Shown: one piece after another, positions 24,260 to 32,917 of the stretch
How positions within the stretch are numbered: position 1 is the stretch's first letter
Layout of the letters: each line of letters opens with the position of its first letter
Source of the DNA: Pseudooceanicola onchidii
GTDB taxonomy: Bacteria; Pseudomonadota; Alphaproteobacteria; Rhodobacterales; Rhodobacteraceae
DNA length: 64,000 bases
NCBI RefSeq assembly: GCF_004959925.1
Contig: NZ_SPUW01000001.1
Location: 1,364,001 to 1,428,000 of the forward strand
Reading direction: 5' to 3'
The notes under the pieces: generated by a model
The model's input: only the letters and a program-made list of their open reading frames with translations
Told to the model about the DNA's origin: nothing
Database searches by the model: none
Program-made: the position numbers and the translations under genes

Positions 24260-25651
24260 ATGAGCCTTCGCATGACACGCCGCGGCTTCTGCGGCGCTTT
24301 GGCCGGGTCCGCAGGCCTTGCCACGCTTCCGGTGCGGGCGGCGGGACCGCAGACGCTGACCGCCCGCGTTGCCACCGCCCAGATCGCACCGCCGAAATAC
24401 GCTCCGACCGAGGTCTGGAGCTACGACGGCACTTTGCCCGGCCCGGTCCTGCGCGTGACGCAGGGCGGCCGCGTGACCCGCCGGTTGGTGAACGACCTGG
24501 CCGAACCGACTTCGATCCACTGGCACGGCATCCGCATCGACAACGCGATGGACGGCGTCGCCGGCCTGACGCAGGAGGCGGTGCCGCCGGGCGGAACCTT
24601 CGACTACGACTTCGCCGTGCCGGACGCGGGCACCTACTGGTATCACGCGCACACGAACTCCTTCGAACAGGTGGCGCGTGGCCTTTCCGGTGCGCTGATT
24701 GTCGAGGAAGCGGATGCTCCGGAGGTCGACCGGGACGAGGTGCTGGTCCTCGACGACTGGCTGCTGAACCCCGAGGACGGCCAGTTCGCCGAACCCTTCG
24801 GCCACATGATGAGCCTCAGCCATGGCGGGCGGCTCGGCAACCTCATGGGCACCAACGGGACCTTTGACTTCGCGCGTGACGTGAAGGCCAACGAACGGCT
24901 CCGCCTGCGTCTGATCAACGCCTCCAATGCACGGATCTTCGTGCTTCGGCTGGCGGGCCTCGACGGCTGGACCGTCGCGCTGGATGGCATGCCGCTGCCC
25001 ACGCCGGAGCCGGTGGCCGCCGAGCTGATCCTCGCCCCCGCTCAGCGCATCGACCTGATCGTAGATGTGACGGCGGATGACGGTGAGACCGCGGCACTCG
25101 TCAGGTTCGACGACGACGACCAATGGCGGCCGCAGGCACGGTTCCCGGTCAACGGCAAAGCATCCGCGACCCGGCGCGATACGCCCGCCGCCCTGCCGCC
25201 GAACCCGCGCATGGAGGTGCCGGGGATCGACAGCGCCCGGCGGCTCGACATGGTCATGGAGGGCGGCGCCATGGGGCGCATGTCCGGCGCCATGATGAAC
25301 GGCCGCTCCATGGGGTTTCGTCAGATGGCGGGGCAGGGGCAGTTCTGGGCCCTGTCCGGGCAGGTCGGCATGACCGAGACGCCCTTCGCCAGCCTCGACC
25401 GGGGCGAGACGGTGCGCGTCAAGCTGACCAACGATACGGCCTTTGCCCATGCCATGCACCTGCACGGCATGCATTTCCGGCAGGTGGCCCAGGACGGAAC
25501 CCTCGGCCCGATGCGCGACACGATCCTCAGCTATCCGGACGAACCGCTGGAGATCGCCTTCGTCGCCGACAACCACGGCAAGTGGCTGTTCCACTGCCAT
25601 ATGCTCGGCCACGCGTCCTCGGGCATGACCGCCTGGATCAATGTAAGCTGA
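24260..25651 (+). CDS. Multicopper oxidase, Tat-exported (first copy)
   Basis: A 463-residue three-domain multicopper oxidase. MTRRGFCGAL is a twin-arginine signal. Copper ligands: HWHGIRIDN and YWYHAHT in domain 1, HAMHLHGMHF and WLFHCHMLGHASSGM in domain 3. A Met-rich stretch before the last domain (GAMGRMSGAMMNGRSMGFRQM) resembles those of CueO-type cuprous oxidases. It would oxidise Cu(I) in the periplasm. ATG at 24260 lies one base after the cytochrome stop. Confidence 0.9.
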   Translation: MSLRMTRRGFCGALAGSAGLATLPVRAAGPQTLTARVATAQIAPPKYAPTEVWSYDGTLPGPVLRVTQGGRVTRRLVNDLAEPTSIHWHGIRIDNAMDGVAGLTQEAVPPGGTFDYDFAVPDAGTYWYHAHTNSFEQVARGLSGALIVEEADAPEVDRDEVLVLDDWLLNPEDGQFAEPFGHMMSLSHGGRLGNLMGTNGTFDFARDVKANERLRLRLINASNARIFVLRLAGLDGWTVALDGMPLPTPEPVAAELILAPAQRIDLIVDVTADDGETAALVRFDDDDQWRPQARFPVNGKASATRRDTPAALPPNPRMEVPGIDSARRLDMVMEGGAMGRMSGAMMNGRSMGFRQMAGQGQFWALSGQVGMTETPFASLDRGETVRVKLTNDTAFAHAMHLHGMHFRQVAQDGTLGPMRDTILSYPDEPLEIAFVADNHGKWLFHCHMLGHASSGMTAWINVS

Positions 25652-25675
25652 CCCCCTAAACAGGAAGGACATACC

Positions 25676-26110
25676 ATGAAGAAATACATCGCCATCGCGC
25701 TGATCGCCACCGGCACCGCAGCCTTCGCCCACAGCGGCGTGAAGGACCCGGACGTGATGAACCGAATGATGGGCATGTCGGCGCTGGCCGACCAGATGAA
25801 GGTCATCGGTTCCATGGCAAAGGGGCAAATGGATTTCGACGCCGATGCGGTGAACACCGCCCTTGCCAAGATGTCCAAGGAGGCCTCCTACATCCCGTCG
25901 CTTTTCGAGAAGAAGGCGCTCGACCCCAAGTCCGAGGCCCTGCCGGTGATCTGGGACGAGTTCGACACCTTCACGGCCCGCGCGAAGGACCTGGAGGCGG
26001 TCACGGGCAGCCTCGCCGGAACCATCGAGACGGCGGCGGACCTCGGCCCGGCGATGGGACAGATCGGCAAGGCGTGCGGTGCTTGCCACGCCGATTTCCG
26101 GGCCAAATGA
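25676..26110 (+). CDS. Cytochrome c' (class II cytochrome c)
   Basis: A 144-residue protein with signal peptide (KKYIAIALIATGTAAFAHS). The heme motif CGACH lies near the C-terminus (IGKACGACHADFRAK), as in class II four-helix-bundle cytochromes. The rest is helical, with KVIGSMAKGQMDFDADAV and IWDEFDTFTARAKDLEAV matching cytochrome c'. The stop overlaps the ATG of the next cytochrome gene (ATGA). Confidence 0.88.
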   Translation: MKKYIAIALIATGTAAFAHSGVKDPDVMNRMMGMSALADQMKVIGSMAKGQMDFDADAVNTALAKMSKEASYIPSLFEKKALDPKSEALPVIWDEFDTFTARAKDLEAVTGSLAGTIETAADLGPAMGQIGKACGACHADFRAK

Positions 26111-26535
26111 GACTGGCTGCCCTGTTGATCGCCTGCGCGGCCACCGCCGCGCAGGCTGACCACCGCCTCACCGGTCGGGACGTCGAAACGGGCGCCGCGC
26201 TCTATGCGGAAAACTGCGCCTCTTGCCACGGCGCGGCGCTGGAGGGGCAGCCCGACTGGCGCAGCCCCGGCGCGGATGGCGTCCTGCCCGCGCCACCACA
26301 CGACGTAACCGGCCACACCTGGCACCACGATACGCCGCTGCTGCTGGAATATACGCTGAAAGGCGGTCAGGCGGCGCTGGAGGCGCGCGGCGTGACCGGC
26401 TTCAACAGCGGGATGCCCGCGTTCGAGGACGCGCTGACCGAAGGCCAGGTGCTGGATATCCTCGCCTACATCCGCTCGACCTGGCCGGAACAGGCGCAGC
26501 AGGTGCAGAGCCAGCGGACACATGCCGCCGACTGA
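26107..26535 (+). CDS. c-type cytochrome, monoheme
   Basis: A 142-residue secreted cytochrome: signal RLAALLIACAATAAQAD, then AENCASCHGAALEG (heme site CASCH). SGMPAFEDALTEGQVLDILAYI supplies the distal Met in the usual class I place. It is the last gene of the plus-strand copper block and convergent with the SHOCT gene. Confidence 0.88.
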   Translation: MRLAALLIACAATAAQADHRLTGRDVETGAALYAENCASCHGAALEGQPDWRSPGADGVLPAPPHDVTGHTWHHDTPLLLEYTLKGGQAALEARGVTGFNSGMPAFEDALTEGQVLDILAYIRSTWPEQAQQVQSQRTHAAD

Positions 26536-26556
26536 CGTCCTGCGCACGGGCGTCGG

Positions 26557-26859
26557 TCAGCTGGTCAGCAGCTTCTTCCGGGCGGCGTAGTCCTCGGCGT
26601 CGATCTCGCCGCGGGCGAGGCGCATGTCGAGTTCTGCCAGCGCCCCAGACGCCTTGCCGTCCGGCGCTGGCCCGTCCAGGCGGCGGACGAACCAGATGAC
26701 CCCTGCCACGATCAGACCAAGGACGATAAGCCAGAGGACCGGTCCGAACATCATGCCGGGACCATAGCCATAGCCCCAGTTCATCATGTGATCATAGCCC
26801 TCCGGATCGGCGAACGCCGGTTGAGCGAAGAGGGCAAGGGGGAGTGCGAGACGTTTCAT
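26557..26859 (-). CDS. SHOCT-domain membrane protein
   Basis: A 100-residue protein: signal-like N-terminus (KRLALPLALFAQPAFAD), a Met/Gly/Tyr-rich loop (HMMNWGYGYGPGMMFGP), one membrane helix (VLWLIVLGLIVAGVIWFV) and a C-terminal SHOCT motif (LDMRLARGEIDAEDYAARKKLL). Such proteins commonly accompany copper genes. The ATG at 26859 is chosen because it gives a proper signal; an upstream in-frame start adds 26 unlikely residues. Confidence 0.75.
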   Translation of the reverse strand: MKRLALPLALFAQPAFADPEGYDHMMNWGYGYGPGMMFGPVLWLIVLGLIVAGVIWFVRRLDGPAPDGKASGALAELDMRLARGEIDAEDYAARKKLLTS

Positions 26860-27001
26860 GGCAGCCTCTTGGATGGTGAAAACGCCCGCCCAGTCTGACC
26901 CGGAATGGCTCCGGTGCCCTTGATCCAGCGCAACCACACGGATTGGTGAACCGGCGGGGCGCCCCGGTGTCCCGAGGCGCCCCCGTGGCCCGAACTGCGG
27001 C

Positions 27002-27319
27002 TTATTCCGGCGCGATCTCGGTCACGGTCAGCTTGCCCTTCACCCGGTCAGCGGTGAAGGCGATCTCCTGGCCTTCGGCCAACCCGTCGAGCATCGCCGG
27101 ATCGGAGACTTCGAAGACCATGGTCATCCCCTCCATGCCGAGGTTCTCAAGCGGCCCGTGGTCGATGGTCAGCCGGTGCCACTGGGTGTCGATCTTGGTG
27201 ATCGTGCCCATGCTCATGCCCGCGTCGCCATGCGCGGCGTCGTGAGAGCCGGTATGATCGCCGGAGGCGGCGGCGGCGGTTGCGAGGAGAGCGAAGGCGA
27301 GTGGCAGAAGTTTCTTCAT
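27002..27319 (-). CDS. CusF-like periplasmic copper-binding protein
   Basis: A 105-residue protein with signal peptide (KKLLPLAFALLATAAAASG), a His-rich segment (DHTGSHDAAHGD) and a CusF-type barrel: MGTITKIDTQWHRLTIDHGPLENLGMEGMTMVFEV. The His, Trp and MxGMTM elements correspond to the Cu(I)/Ag(I) site of CusF. Usually CusF hands metal to a CusCBA pump, but no CusA/CusB genes are in the window. Confidence 0.82.
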   Translation of the reverse strand: MKKLLPLAFALLATAAAASGDHTGSHDAAHGDAGMSMGTITKIDTQWHRLTIDHGPLENLGMEGMTMVFEVSDPAMLDGLAEGQEIAFTADRVKGKLTVTEIAPE

Positions 27320-27379
27320 TTCTTTGTCCTTTCGAGACGTGAGAGGACGCACCCTGCGAGGCAGGACGCGCCCGGGAAA

Positions 27380-28732
27380 TCAGCCGCGACGCACGTGGTC
27401 GCGGGGGGAGATGATGGTGTCGGGGCTGTCGTTGCGGGCTTCATCGGGAAGCGCGCCGGTCCATTCCCAGGCCTGTGTGCCGGGCGGGTTCTCATACCAG
27501 CCGGGGTCGGTATAGTCGTCCGCCGCAATGCCGTCGCGCACCTTCACGACGGAGAACATGCCGCCCATTTCCAGCGGGCCGTAGGGACCCCAGCCCGCCA
27601 TCATCGGCACGGTGTTTTCGGGCAGTTCCATCGACATTTCGCCCATGTCGGCCATCCCTGCGGTGCCCATGGGCATGTAGCCCCGGGTTTCGCGCCGGAT
27701 CATCTGGGTTACCTTGCGCTTGTCCGCCCCGATGAAGGTCGGGACACCGTGGCCCATGGCGTTCATCGTGTGATGCGCCTTGTGGCAATGTATGGCCCAG
27801 TCGCCTTCGTGCACGGCATCAAACTCGTAGGCGCGCATGGCGCCGACGGGGATGTCGATGCTGACCTCGGGCCAGCGCGCCTCTGGCCGGACCCAGCCGC
27901 CATCGGTGCCGGTGACCTCGAAGTGGTAGCCATGCATGTGGATGGGGTGGTTGGTCATCGTCAGGTTGCCGACCCGGACCCGCACCCGGTCGCCCTTGGA
28001 CACCACCAGCGGGTCGATGTCGGGGAAGATCCGGCTGTTCCAGGTCCACATGTTGAACTCGGTCATTGTCGCAGTGCGCGGAATGTAGGTGCCCGGGTCG
28101 ATGTCGTAGGCCGCCAGCAGGAAGGCGAAGTCCCGGTCCACCGGCATGAAGGCCGGGTCGCGCGGATGCACGATGAAGAGGCCCATCATGCCCATGGCCA
28201 TCTGCACCATCTCGTCCGCATGCGGGTGATACATGAAGGTGCCGGATTTGGTCAGGTCGAACTCGTAGACATAGGTCTTGCCCGGCGGGATCGCGGGATG
28301 AGACAACCCGCCGACACCGTCCATGCCCGAGGGCAGGATCAGCCCGTGCCAGTGCACGGTGGTGTGTTCCGGCAGGCGGTTGGTGACGTAGATGCGCACA
28401 CGCTCGCCTTCGACGGCTTCGATGGTCGGCCCGGTGGACTGGCCGTTGTAGCCCCAGAGGCGCGCCATCATGCCGTTGGCCATGATCCGCTCGACCGGCT
28501 CGGCCACCAGGTGGAACTCCTTCACATTGCCGTTCATCCGCCAGGGCAGCGACCAGCCGTTGAGCGTGACAACCGGGTTGTAGTCCGGTCCATTTGAGGG
28601 GCGCGGCGGGACCTGCGTGTTCGGGCTGTCATAGCTCGCCGCTTCGGGCAGGTCCCGGAACCGGGTCTGCGCCTGCGCGGCGGATGCCATGGCGAGGCCG
28701 GCCCCGCCGGCAAGAAGTTGTCTGCGGTTCAT
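27380..28732 (-). CDS. Multicopper oxidase (second copy, different subfamily)
   Basis: A 450-residue exported multicopper oxidase starting MNRRQLLAGGAGLAMASAAQAQ (twin-arginine-like signal). Copper ligands: TTVHWHGLILPSGMDG, TFMYHPHADE, HPIHMHGYHFEV and WAIHCHKAHHTMNAMG. A Met-rich segment (MPMGTAGMADMGEMSMELP) follows the last copper loop. The HCHKAHHTMNAMGHG ending differs from the first copy and suggests a distinct subfamily. Its start overlaps the stop of the TolC-like gene (ATGA). Confidence 0.9.
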   Translation of the reverse strand: MNRRQLLAGGAGLAMASAAQAQTRFRDLPEAASYDSPNTQVPPRPSNGPDYNPVVTLNGWSLPWRMNGNVKEFHLVAEPVERIMANGMMARLWGYNGQSTGPTIEAVEGERVRIYVTNRLPEHTTVHWHGLILPSGMDGVGGLSHPAIPPGKTYVYEFDLTKSGTFMYHPHADEMVQMAMGMMGLFIVHPRDPAFMPVDRDFAFLLAAYDIDPGTYIPRTATMTEFNMWTWNSRIFPDIDPLVVSKGDRVRVRVGNLTMTNHPIHMHGYHFEVTGTDGGWVRPEARWPEVSIDIPVGAMRAYEFDAVHEGDWAIHCHKAHHTMNAMGHGVPTFIGADKRKVTQMIRRETRGYMPMGTAGMADMGEMSMELPENTVPMMAGWGPYGPLEMGGMFSVVKVRDGIAADDYTDPGWYENPPGTQAWEWTGALPDEARNDSPDTIISPRDHVRRG

Positions 28733-30141
28733 TCTGCACCTCCTGTCGCGCCACCCCAGATGGCGGCGGTCATGGCTGCCTCGGCGCGCCAGTAGTCGGC
28801 CTTTGCCTCGGCATAACTGAGTTCGGCTTCAAGGCCCTCGCGGGCATCGGTGATCAGGTCGAAGGTCGAGGTGAGCATGCCGTTGTAGGACTTTAGCGCC
28901 TCCGCATCTATCGTGCGGCGCAACGGCAGCACCTCGTCCCGCCAGTGGCGGGCGATGTTGTATTTGCCGGTGACGGCCGCATGGGCGGACCGCGCCTCGG
29001 ACCGGGCATTGACCGCCGCCTGCGCCAACTCGTTCGCCGCGCGCATGTAGGCCAGTTCACCCCGGCGGCTGGTCAGCTTGCCGGTGTCGTAGAGCGGGAT
29101 CTCGAAGCTCGCTTCCAGCACACGAGTGGTCTCCGTCTCGCGTCCCGTGGGCGTGTCGGATCGCTCTACCTCGGCGCCCGCGGTGATCTCGATATCCGAG
29201 AGCATCCGCGTCTGGCCTTCCAGCCGGTATTCCTGCGCGATAGCCTCCAGCTCCAGCCGCCCGATGGCGAGGTCGGTGCGGTGTTCCAGCGCCAGTTTCT
29301 CGATATCCGACCGGCCGGGCCGTCGACCAGGCAGGCCCGGCAGGCGATCCGGAACATAGAAGTCGATATCCGAGCCCCAGAGCCCCATGAGCCGGGTCAG
29401 TTTCTCCTTCGCCAGCTGGGCTTCCAGACGGGCATCGGCGCGTTCGGCGGCGAGCTCGGCGGTGAAGACATGCTCCCGCGCCTGATCGGCCCGGTTCATC
29501 GCCCCGGTGCGACCGAGTTCGGCGGCCAGTTCCGATGCCGCATCCGCCGTGCCCTGCGCCCGCCCGATCAGCGCGGCGGCCTCGAAGGCTGAAACCGCGT
29601 CGATCCAAGCCTGACGCGTCTCTGTCGCCAGCGCGATCGTCGCCCCAAGGGCGGCAAACTGCGCCTGCTGGAACTTTGTCTGCGCGATGGCACGGCGGGG
29701 TTTCACGGTTGCTGCGTCGAGGATCGCGCCCGTCACCACGGCTTCCAGCGAGCGGGCCAGCCCGACCTCGCCGATGCCCGAGATCGTCACGCCGAAGGAC
29801 GGCACCGGGCCCATGGCGACCTCCCACAGGTCCGCCGCCGAAAGCCCCAGATCGGCGTAAGCCGCCTGAAGGCCGCGGTTGTTCATCAGCGCCACCTGAA
29901 CGGCCGTGTCCGGCCCGATGGTCTTGCGATGAACCAGAGCCCGGGCCCGCGCCTCGTTCGCGGCGACTTCGGCGGCCGATTGCGCCCAGACGCCCGACGC
30001 GCCGGTGGCCTGTTTCGTCCCGCTGGACACCAGCGAAAACACCGCGCCCGGGGCCGAGGCCTGACCGACCAGTCCCGCATCCGCACAGGCCGCAAGGGCC
30101 AGCGGCAGAAGCGCGACACTCATTTTGAAGGTCCTCTTCAT
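28729..30141 (-). CDS. TolC-family outer-membrane efflux lipoprotein
   Basis: A 470-residue TolC/CusC-type protein. The N-terminus KMSVALLPLALAACADAG contains a lipobox (LAAC), and two long helical repeats each of the outer efflux protein family follow (IGPDTAVQVALMNNRGLQAAYADLG; ALEHRTDLAIGRLELEA). It should form the outer-membrane duct of a tripartite pump, but no RND or membrane-fusion gene is adjacent. It would have to work with a pump encoded elsewhere or in a different way with the multicopper oxidase. Confidence 0.85.
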   Translation of the reverse strand: MKRTFKMSVALLPLALAACADAGLVGQASAPGAVFSLVSSGTKQATGASGVWAQSAAEVAANEARARALVHRKTIGPDTAVQVALMNNRGLQAAYADLGLSAADLWEVAMGPVPSFGVTISGIGEVGLARSLEAVVTGAILDAATVKPRRAIAQTKFQQAQFAALGATIALATETRQAWIDAVSAFEAAALIGRAQGTADAASELAAELGRTGAMNRADQAREHVFTAELAAERADARLEAQLAKEKLTRLMGLWGSDIDFYVPDRLPGLPGRRPGRSDIEKLALEHRTDLAIGRLELEAIAQEYRLEGQTRMLSDIEITAGAEVERSDTPTGRETETTRVLEASFEIPLYDTGKLTSRRGELAYMRAANELAQAAVNARSEARSAHAAVTGKYNIARHWRDEVLPLRRTIDAEALKSYNGMLTSTFDLITDAREGLEAELSYAEAKADYWRAEAAMTAAIWGGATGGAE

Positions 30142-30356
30142 GACGACCCTCCCGGCCCCTGCGCGTCATTCAGCTGGCGCCAATCGCCGGGCGCCTCGAT
30201 GGGGCGTGAGGTGTGCGCAACGGCTGGCCCGGAGGGCGCGGCGCGCGCGGTCATTGGATCGGCAGCCCGCGTCAGCGGGGCGGCCAAGGGGGGCTCGAAC
30301 GGCTGCGCACAGCCCGCGAGCGCCAGCGGCACGGCGGCCGCCAAGAGGAACTTCAT
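30138..30356 (-). CDS. Small lipoprotein
   Basis: A 72-residue protein with signal and lipobox (KFLLAAAVPLALAGCAQ), followed by a Pro/Ala-rich tail (FEPPLAAPLTRAADPM). It overlaps the TolC-like gene by four bases (ATGA), so it belongs to the same transcript. No domain beyond the lipoprotein signal was seen. Confidence 0.65.
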   Translation of the reverse strand: MKFLLAAAVPLALAGCAQPFEPPLAAPLTRAADPMTARAAPSGPAVAHTSRPIEAPGDWRQLNDAQGPGGSS

Positions 30357-30416
30357 GATTGGTCTCCGGAAGGGATCGGCAGAGCAGGCGCCGGACGGCA
30401 CCCTACGACAGCTCGA

Positions 30417-30812
30417 TCACGCCTTCGGAGGTCGTCGCAGCCCGTTCGGGTGCGTCAGTTCGGTCAGGTCGGACGATGACAGGTCGTGCGGCGCACTCGA
30501 TGCGATCTGGCCGACGCCCAGCACCACGGGCATCACCGTCAGCTCAGCCACGCATGCATGATCGCAGCAGATCGGCGCTGAATCCGTTGAGGCCTCATCC
30601 GAAGTCTGAACCACCTGATGCATGCCGTGGTCCGCGCCATGGTGGGAATGGTCCATCGAAGCAGCCGAAGGCTGTTGCGCGGCATGCTGCATACTGACGC
30701 TCGCCTGCTGTTCGCACAGCATGGAGCCGGACATGGCCATGACGGCGACCGGGGCGGCCACCATCATCAGCCCGGTCAACGCCAGGAAGAGTGCGATCAG
30801 GTATCTCTTCAT
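30417..30812 (-). CDS. Secreted His/Met/Cys-rich protein, probably copper-related
   Basis: A 131-residue protein: one N-terminal hydrophobic segment (YLIALFLALTGLMMVAAPVAVMA), then possible metal ligands in GSMLCEQQASVSMQHAAQQ, SMDHSHHGADHGMHQ and ICCDHACVAE. The composition resembles CopL-like proteins found at the start of copper operons. It is the first gene of the minus-strand copper block, which runs down to the SHOCT gene. Confidence 0.6.
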   Translation of the reverse strand: MKRYLIALFLALTGLMMVAAPVAVMAMSGSMLCEQQASVSMQHAAQQPSAASMDHSHHGADHGMHQVVQTSDEASTDSAPICCDHACVAELTVMPVVLGVGQIASSAPHDLSSSDLTELTHPNGLRRPPKA

Positions 30813-30914
30813 CGTGTTCGCATCATCCGGTAGCGCGAGTGTCGTGGCAAGTCACAAGCGCTTCACTAACATCGGCAAAGGTGCAAACCCACCGCTGTGG
30901 TCGGACTCGCCGAT

Positions 30915-31238
30915 TTATCGTGCCTCACGCACGACTTTGAGGGCCCTGAGATGCTGATGCGCCGTCTCGGGGCGGGTGGGATATACCGTGAACACATCGT
31001 AGCCGGGCTCGAGATCCACCTTGCACCCTAACAATCCGAGCAATCGACTCGCTTCGGCCCGAATGCCGCGGCGCCGGTCGCGTTGATCGTCAACGCCGTA
31101 GACCTCGATAAATGCAAATCCTGGACCTGGCCGATAGTGGGCCTGTGCGGCAAGCCGGAGAGATGGCAGGTCCGGATTGTCTGACCTCATGGCTGCCTCT
31201 ACGAAACCGAGCAGCGTTTTTCTGTCTGGCGTATCCAT
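30915..31238 (-). CDS. Hypothetical protein
   Basis: A 107-residue protein, MDTPDRKTLLGFVEAAMRSDNPDLPSLRLAAQAHYRPGPGFAFIEVYG... It is soluble, with mixed helix and strand. The ATG at 31238 has AAGGATTT upstream; a longer start is less likely. It lies between the copper block and the replication-type genes and is probably part of the element backbone. No family recognised. Confidence 0.5.
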   Translation of the reverse strand: MDTPDRKTLLGFVEAAMRSDNPDLPSLRLAAQAHYRPGPGFAFIEVYGVDDQRDRRRGIRAEASRLLGLLGCKVDLEPGYDVFTVYPTRPETAHQHLRALKVVREAR

Positions 31239-31460
31239 GCGTAAATCCTTCCACGGTGGCGTAAACCAACATTGGCCCGAAGCGGCATCCACGAAGCGAT
31301 TTCACGGGGGGCTGCACGCATCAATGGAAAGATCGTCAAATCTGGGTCCGTGGGCGGGTTTGGCGCGGTCTGGGGAAATGGGGAAACGGCCTTGTTTCGG
31401 CTATGTCGGTCCCTCAGCCTTCGGCAAGGCTTTGCCCCCTGTAGCGGACACGGACCTGTC

Positions 31461-32777
31461 TCACTGAAAAAATGCCGACGGTGCAGTGGAAACCTCCGAA
31501 ATCACGGGCTTTCCCCTCCGATACCAAGTCGCACGGGACATGCCCTGAACTTTCCACGGCATCTCTCTCGATATAGCATTCGCTGCGAGGTATTCCGCTC
31601 GCGGCACGGCGCCGGCGGCGGCGCGGCGCTCTCTTTCCCGTTCGGTCTTCCTGCGGCGTCGTTCCTTGGTCGAATAAACCTGCTGGAGGCTGAGGGAGCG
31701 CGCTTCGTCATCGGTGATGTCGAGCAGTTGCGCGACCTGGGCGCCGGAATAATGATACCTGCCGTCATCCAGCGGATTTGCCGTCCGAGGCCGCGCTGCA
31801 CGGTCCTCCGCGTTCCGGACGATACTCCGGACTTCTGTCGCGGGAAGGCCGGGCGTCGCGACGGCTGCCATCCTGTCGATCGCCGTCGCAATATCGCCTG
31901 GCTCGCGCAAGTGCGTCAGGCATGTCGCATAGAGGTGCAGGAAAGTGTTCCGGCGCCCTTGGGGGACTTGGCCTCCCCAGAGGACGCAAAGCTTATCGAG
32001 GTCGTTCAGGATCTGCTGGAACCTGGCAGCCGGAGTAAGCCCCGAGCCGGTCACCCGACGCCTTGCCTTTTTGACATGCCGCAGCTTTCGCTCTTGAAGC
32101 TGGCGCCGTGTAGGTCGGCCGAGGGCCGTGTATATGGCGTCCTCCAGAGCGTCGTAATTGTAGCGCAGGAGCGTTCCGCCAATAACGCGGACGACACGGC
32201 CGGACTTCGGATTGATGCTGCCAGGGAGGCGGAAAACGCGTGCGGTATCCGAACAAGACTTATCGGCGCCGGCACTCCTGAACAGGCTGATAAGGCCATG
32301 GATTGCCGCCCGCCATCGTGCCCGCACATGGGGTGGCAACGGTCGTATGAGCCAGATAGCGGCGAGGCCGCGTCCGGTCGCGTTCAGCAGTGAAGGCATT
32401 GGCAACCCCGCAGTCTCGCATATCTCCGTGACCTTGGCGCGCCATGCGGCCGGGTCCGCCACAAGGCCCGTTGGAGCGAGATCGGCGTCGAGATCGACGA
32501 ACATCGCGTTCAGCGCGGCAAGGCGCATATCTTCCCGATGACCGTGAAACCGGTTCAGGGAAACAAACGAGGTTCGTTCGGTCGCACAGGTGGCATAGAA
32601 CGGAGCGGTTGCGATCTCGGAGATCTTGCACTCGGCCCGATCTTTCCGGTCCGCGATCAGAAAGTTCACCTTGCCGATGGCGTCGTCAGGGTGCAGCAGG
32701 CGCACATAGTCCGCGGTGGCCATATCGGCCGCGACGGGCAGCGCGTCTATGAGGGTGCGTGTGTTGAGGTGTTCCAT
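31461..32777 (-). CDS. RepB-type primase / replication protein
   Basis: A 438-residue protein. Residues about 60-220 resemble archaeo-eukaryotic-type plasmid primases: MFVDLDADLAPTG (acidic active-site pair), LLNATGRGLAAIWLIRPLP and ARVFRLPGSINPKSGRVVRV. A helical domain similar to PriCT (RRNTFLHLYATCLTHL...IRSIVRNAE-like) follows, then a basic C-terminus. This kind of protein primes replication of small mobilizable plasmids and elements, suggesting that the excised circle may replicate. Confidence 0.7.
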   Translation of the reverse strand: MEHLNTRTLIDALPVAADMATADYVRLLHPDDAIGKVNFLIADRKDRAECKISEIATAPFYATCATERTSFVSLNRFHGHREDMRLAALNAMFVDLDADLAPTGLVADPAAWRAKVTEICETAGLPMPSLLNATGRGLAAIWLIRPLPPHVRARWRAAIHGLISLFRSAGADKSCSDTARVFRLPGSINPKSGRVVRVIGGTLLRYNYDALEDAIYTALGRPTRRQLQERKLRHVKKARRRVTGSGLTPAARFQQILNDLDKLCVLWGGQVPQGRRNTFLHLYATCLTHLREPGDIATAIDRMAAVATPGLPATEVRSIVRNAEDRAARPRTANPLDDGRYHYSGAQVAQLLDITDDEARSLSLQQVYSTKERRRRKTERERERRAAAGAVPRAEYLAANAISREMPWKVQGMSRATWYRRGKPVISEVSTAPSAFFQ

Positions 32778-32917
32778 TTTGGGGAACTGGTTCGCGCGAC
32801 GGCGTTACCCAAACAGCCACCAGCCGGGCAGTAAGGGCGGGCTGCCGAGGCCTTTGCTGCAAGCGAAAGCCTGCAACCGGCCTCGGTGCCGATGACCATC
32901 GTCGTGTCCAGGTGGCC

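Noticed and set aside
23954-26089. Long minus-strand open frame across the cytochrome and oxidase genes
   Set aside because: Antisense shadow of three well-supported genes, low-complexity composition.
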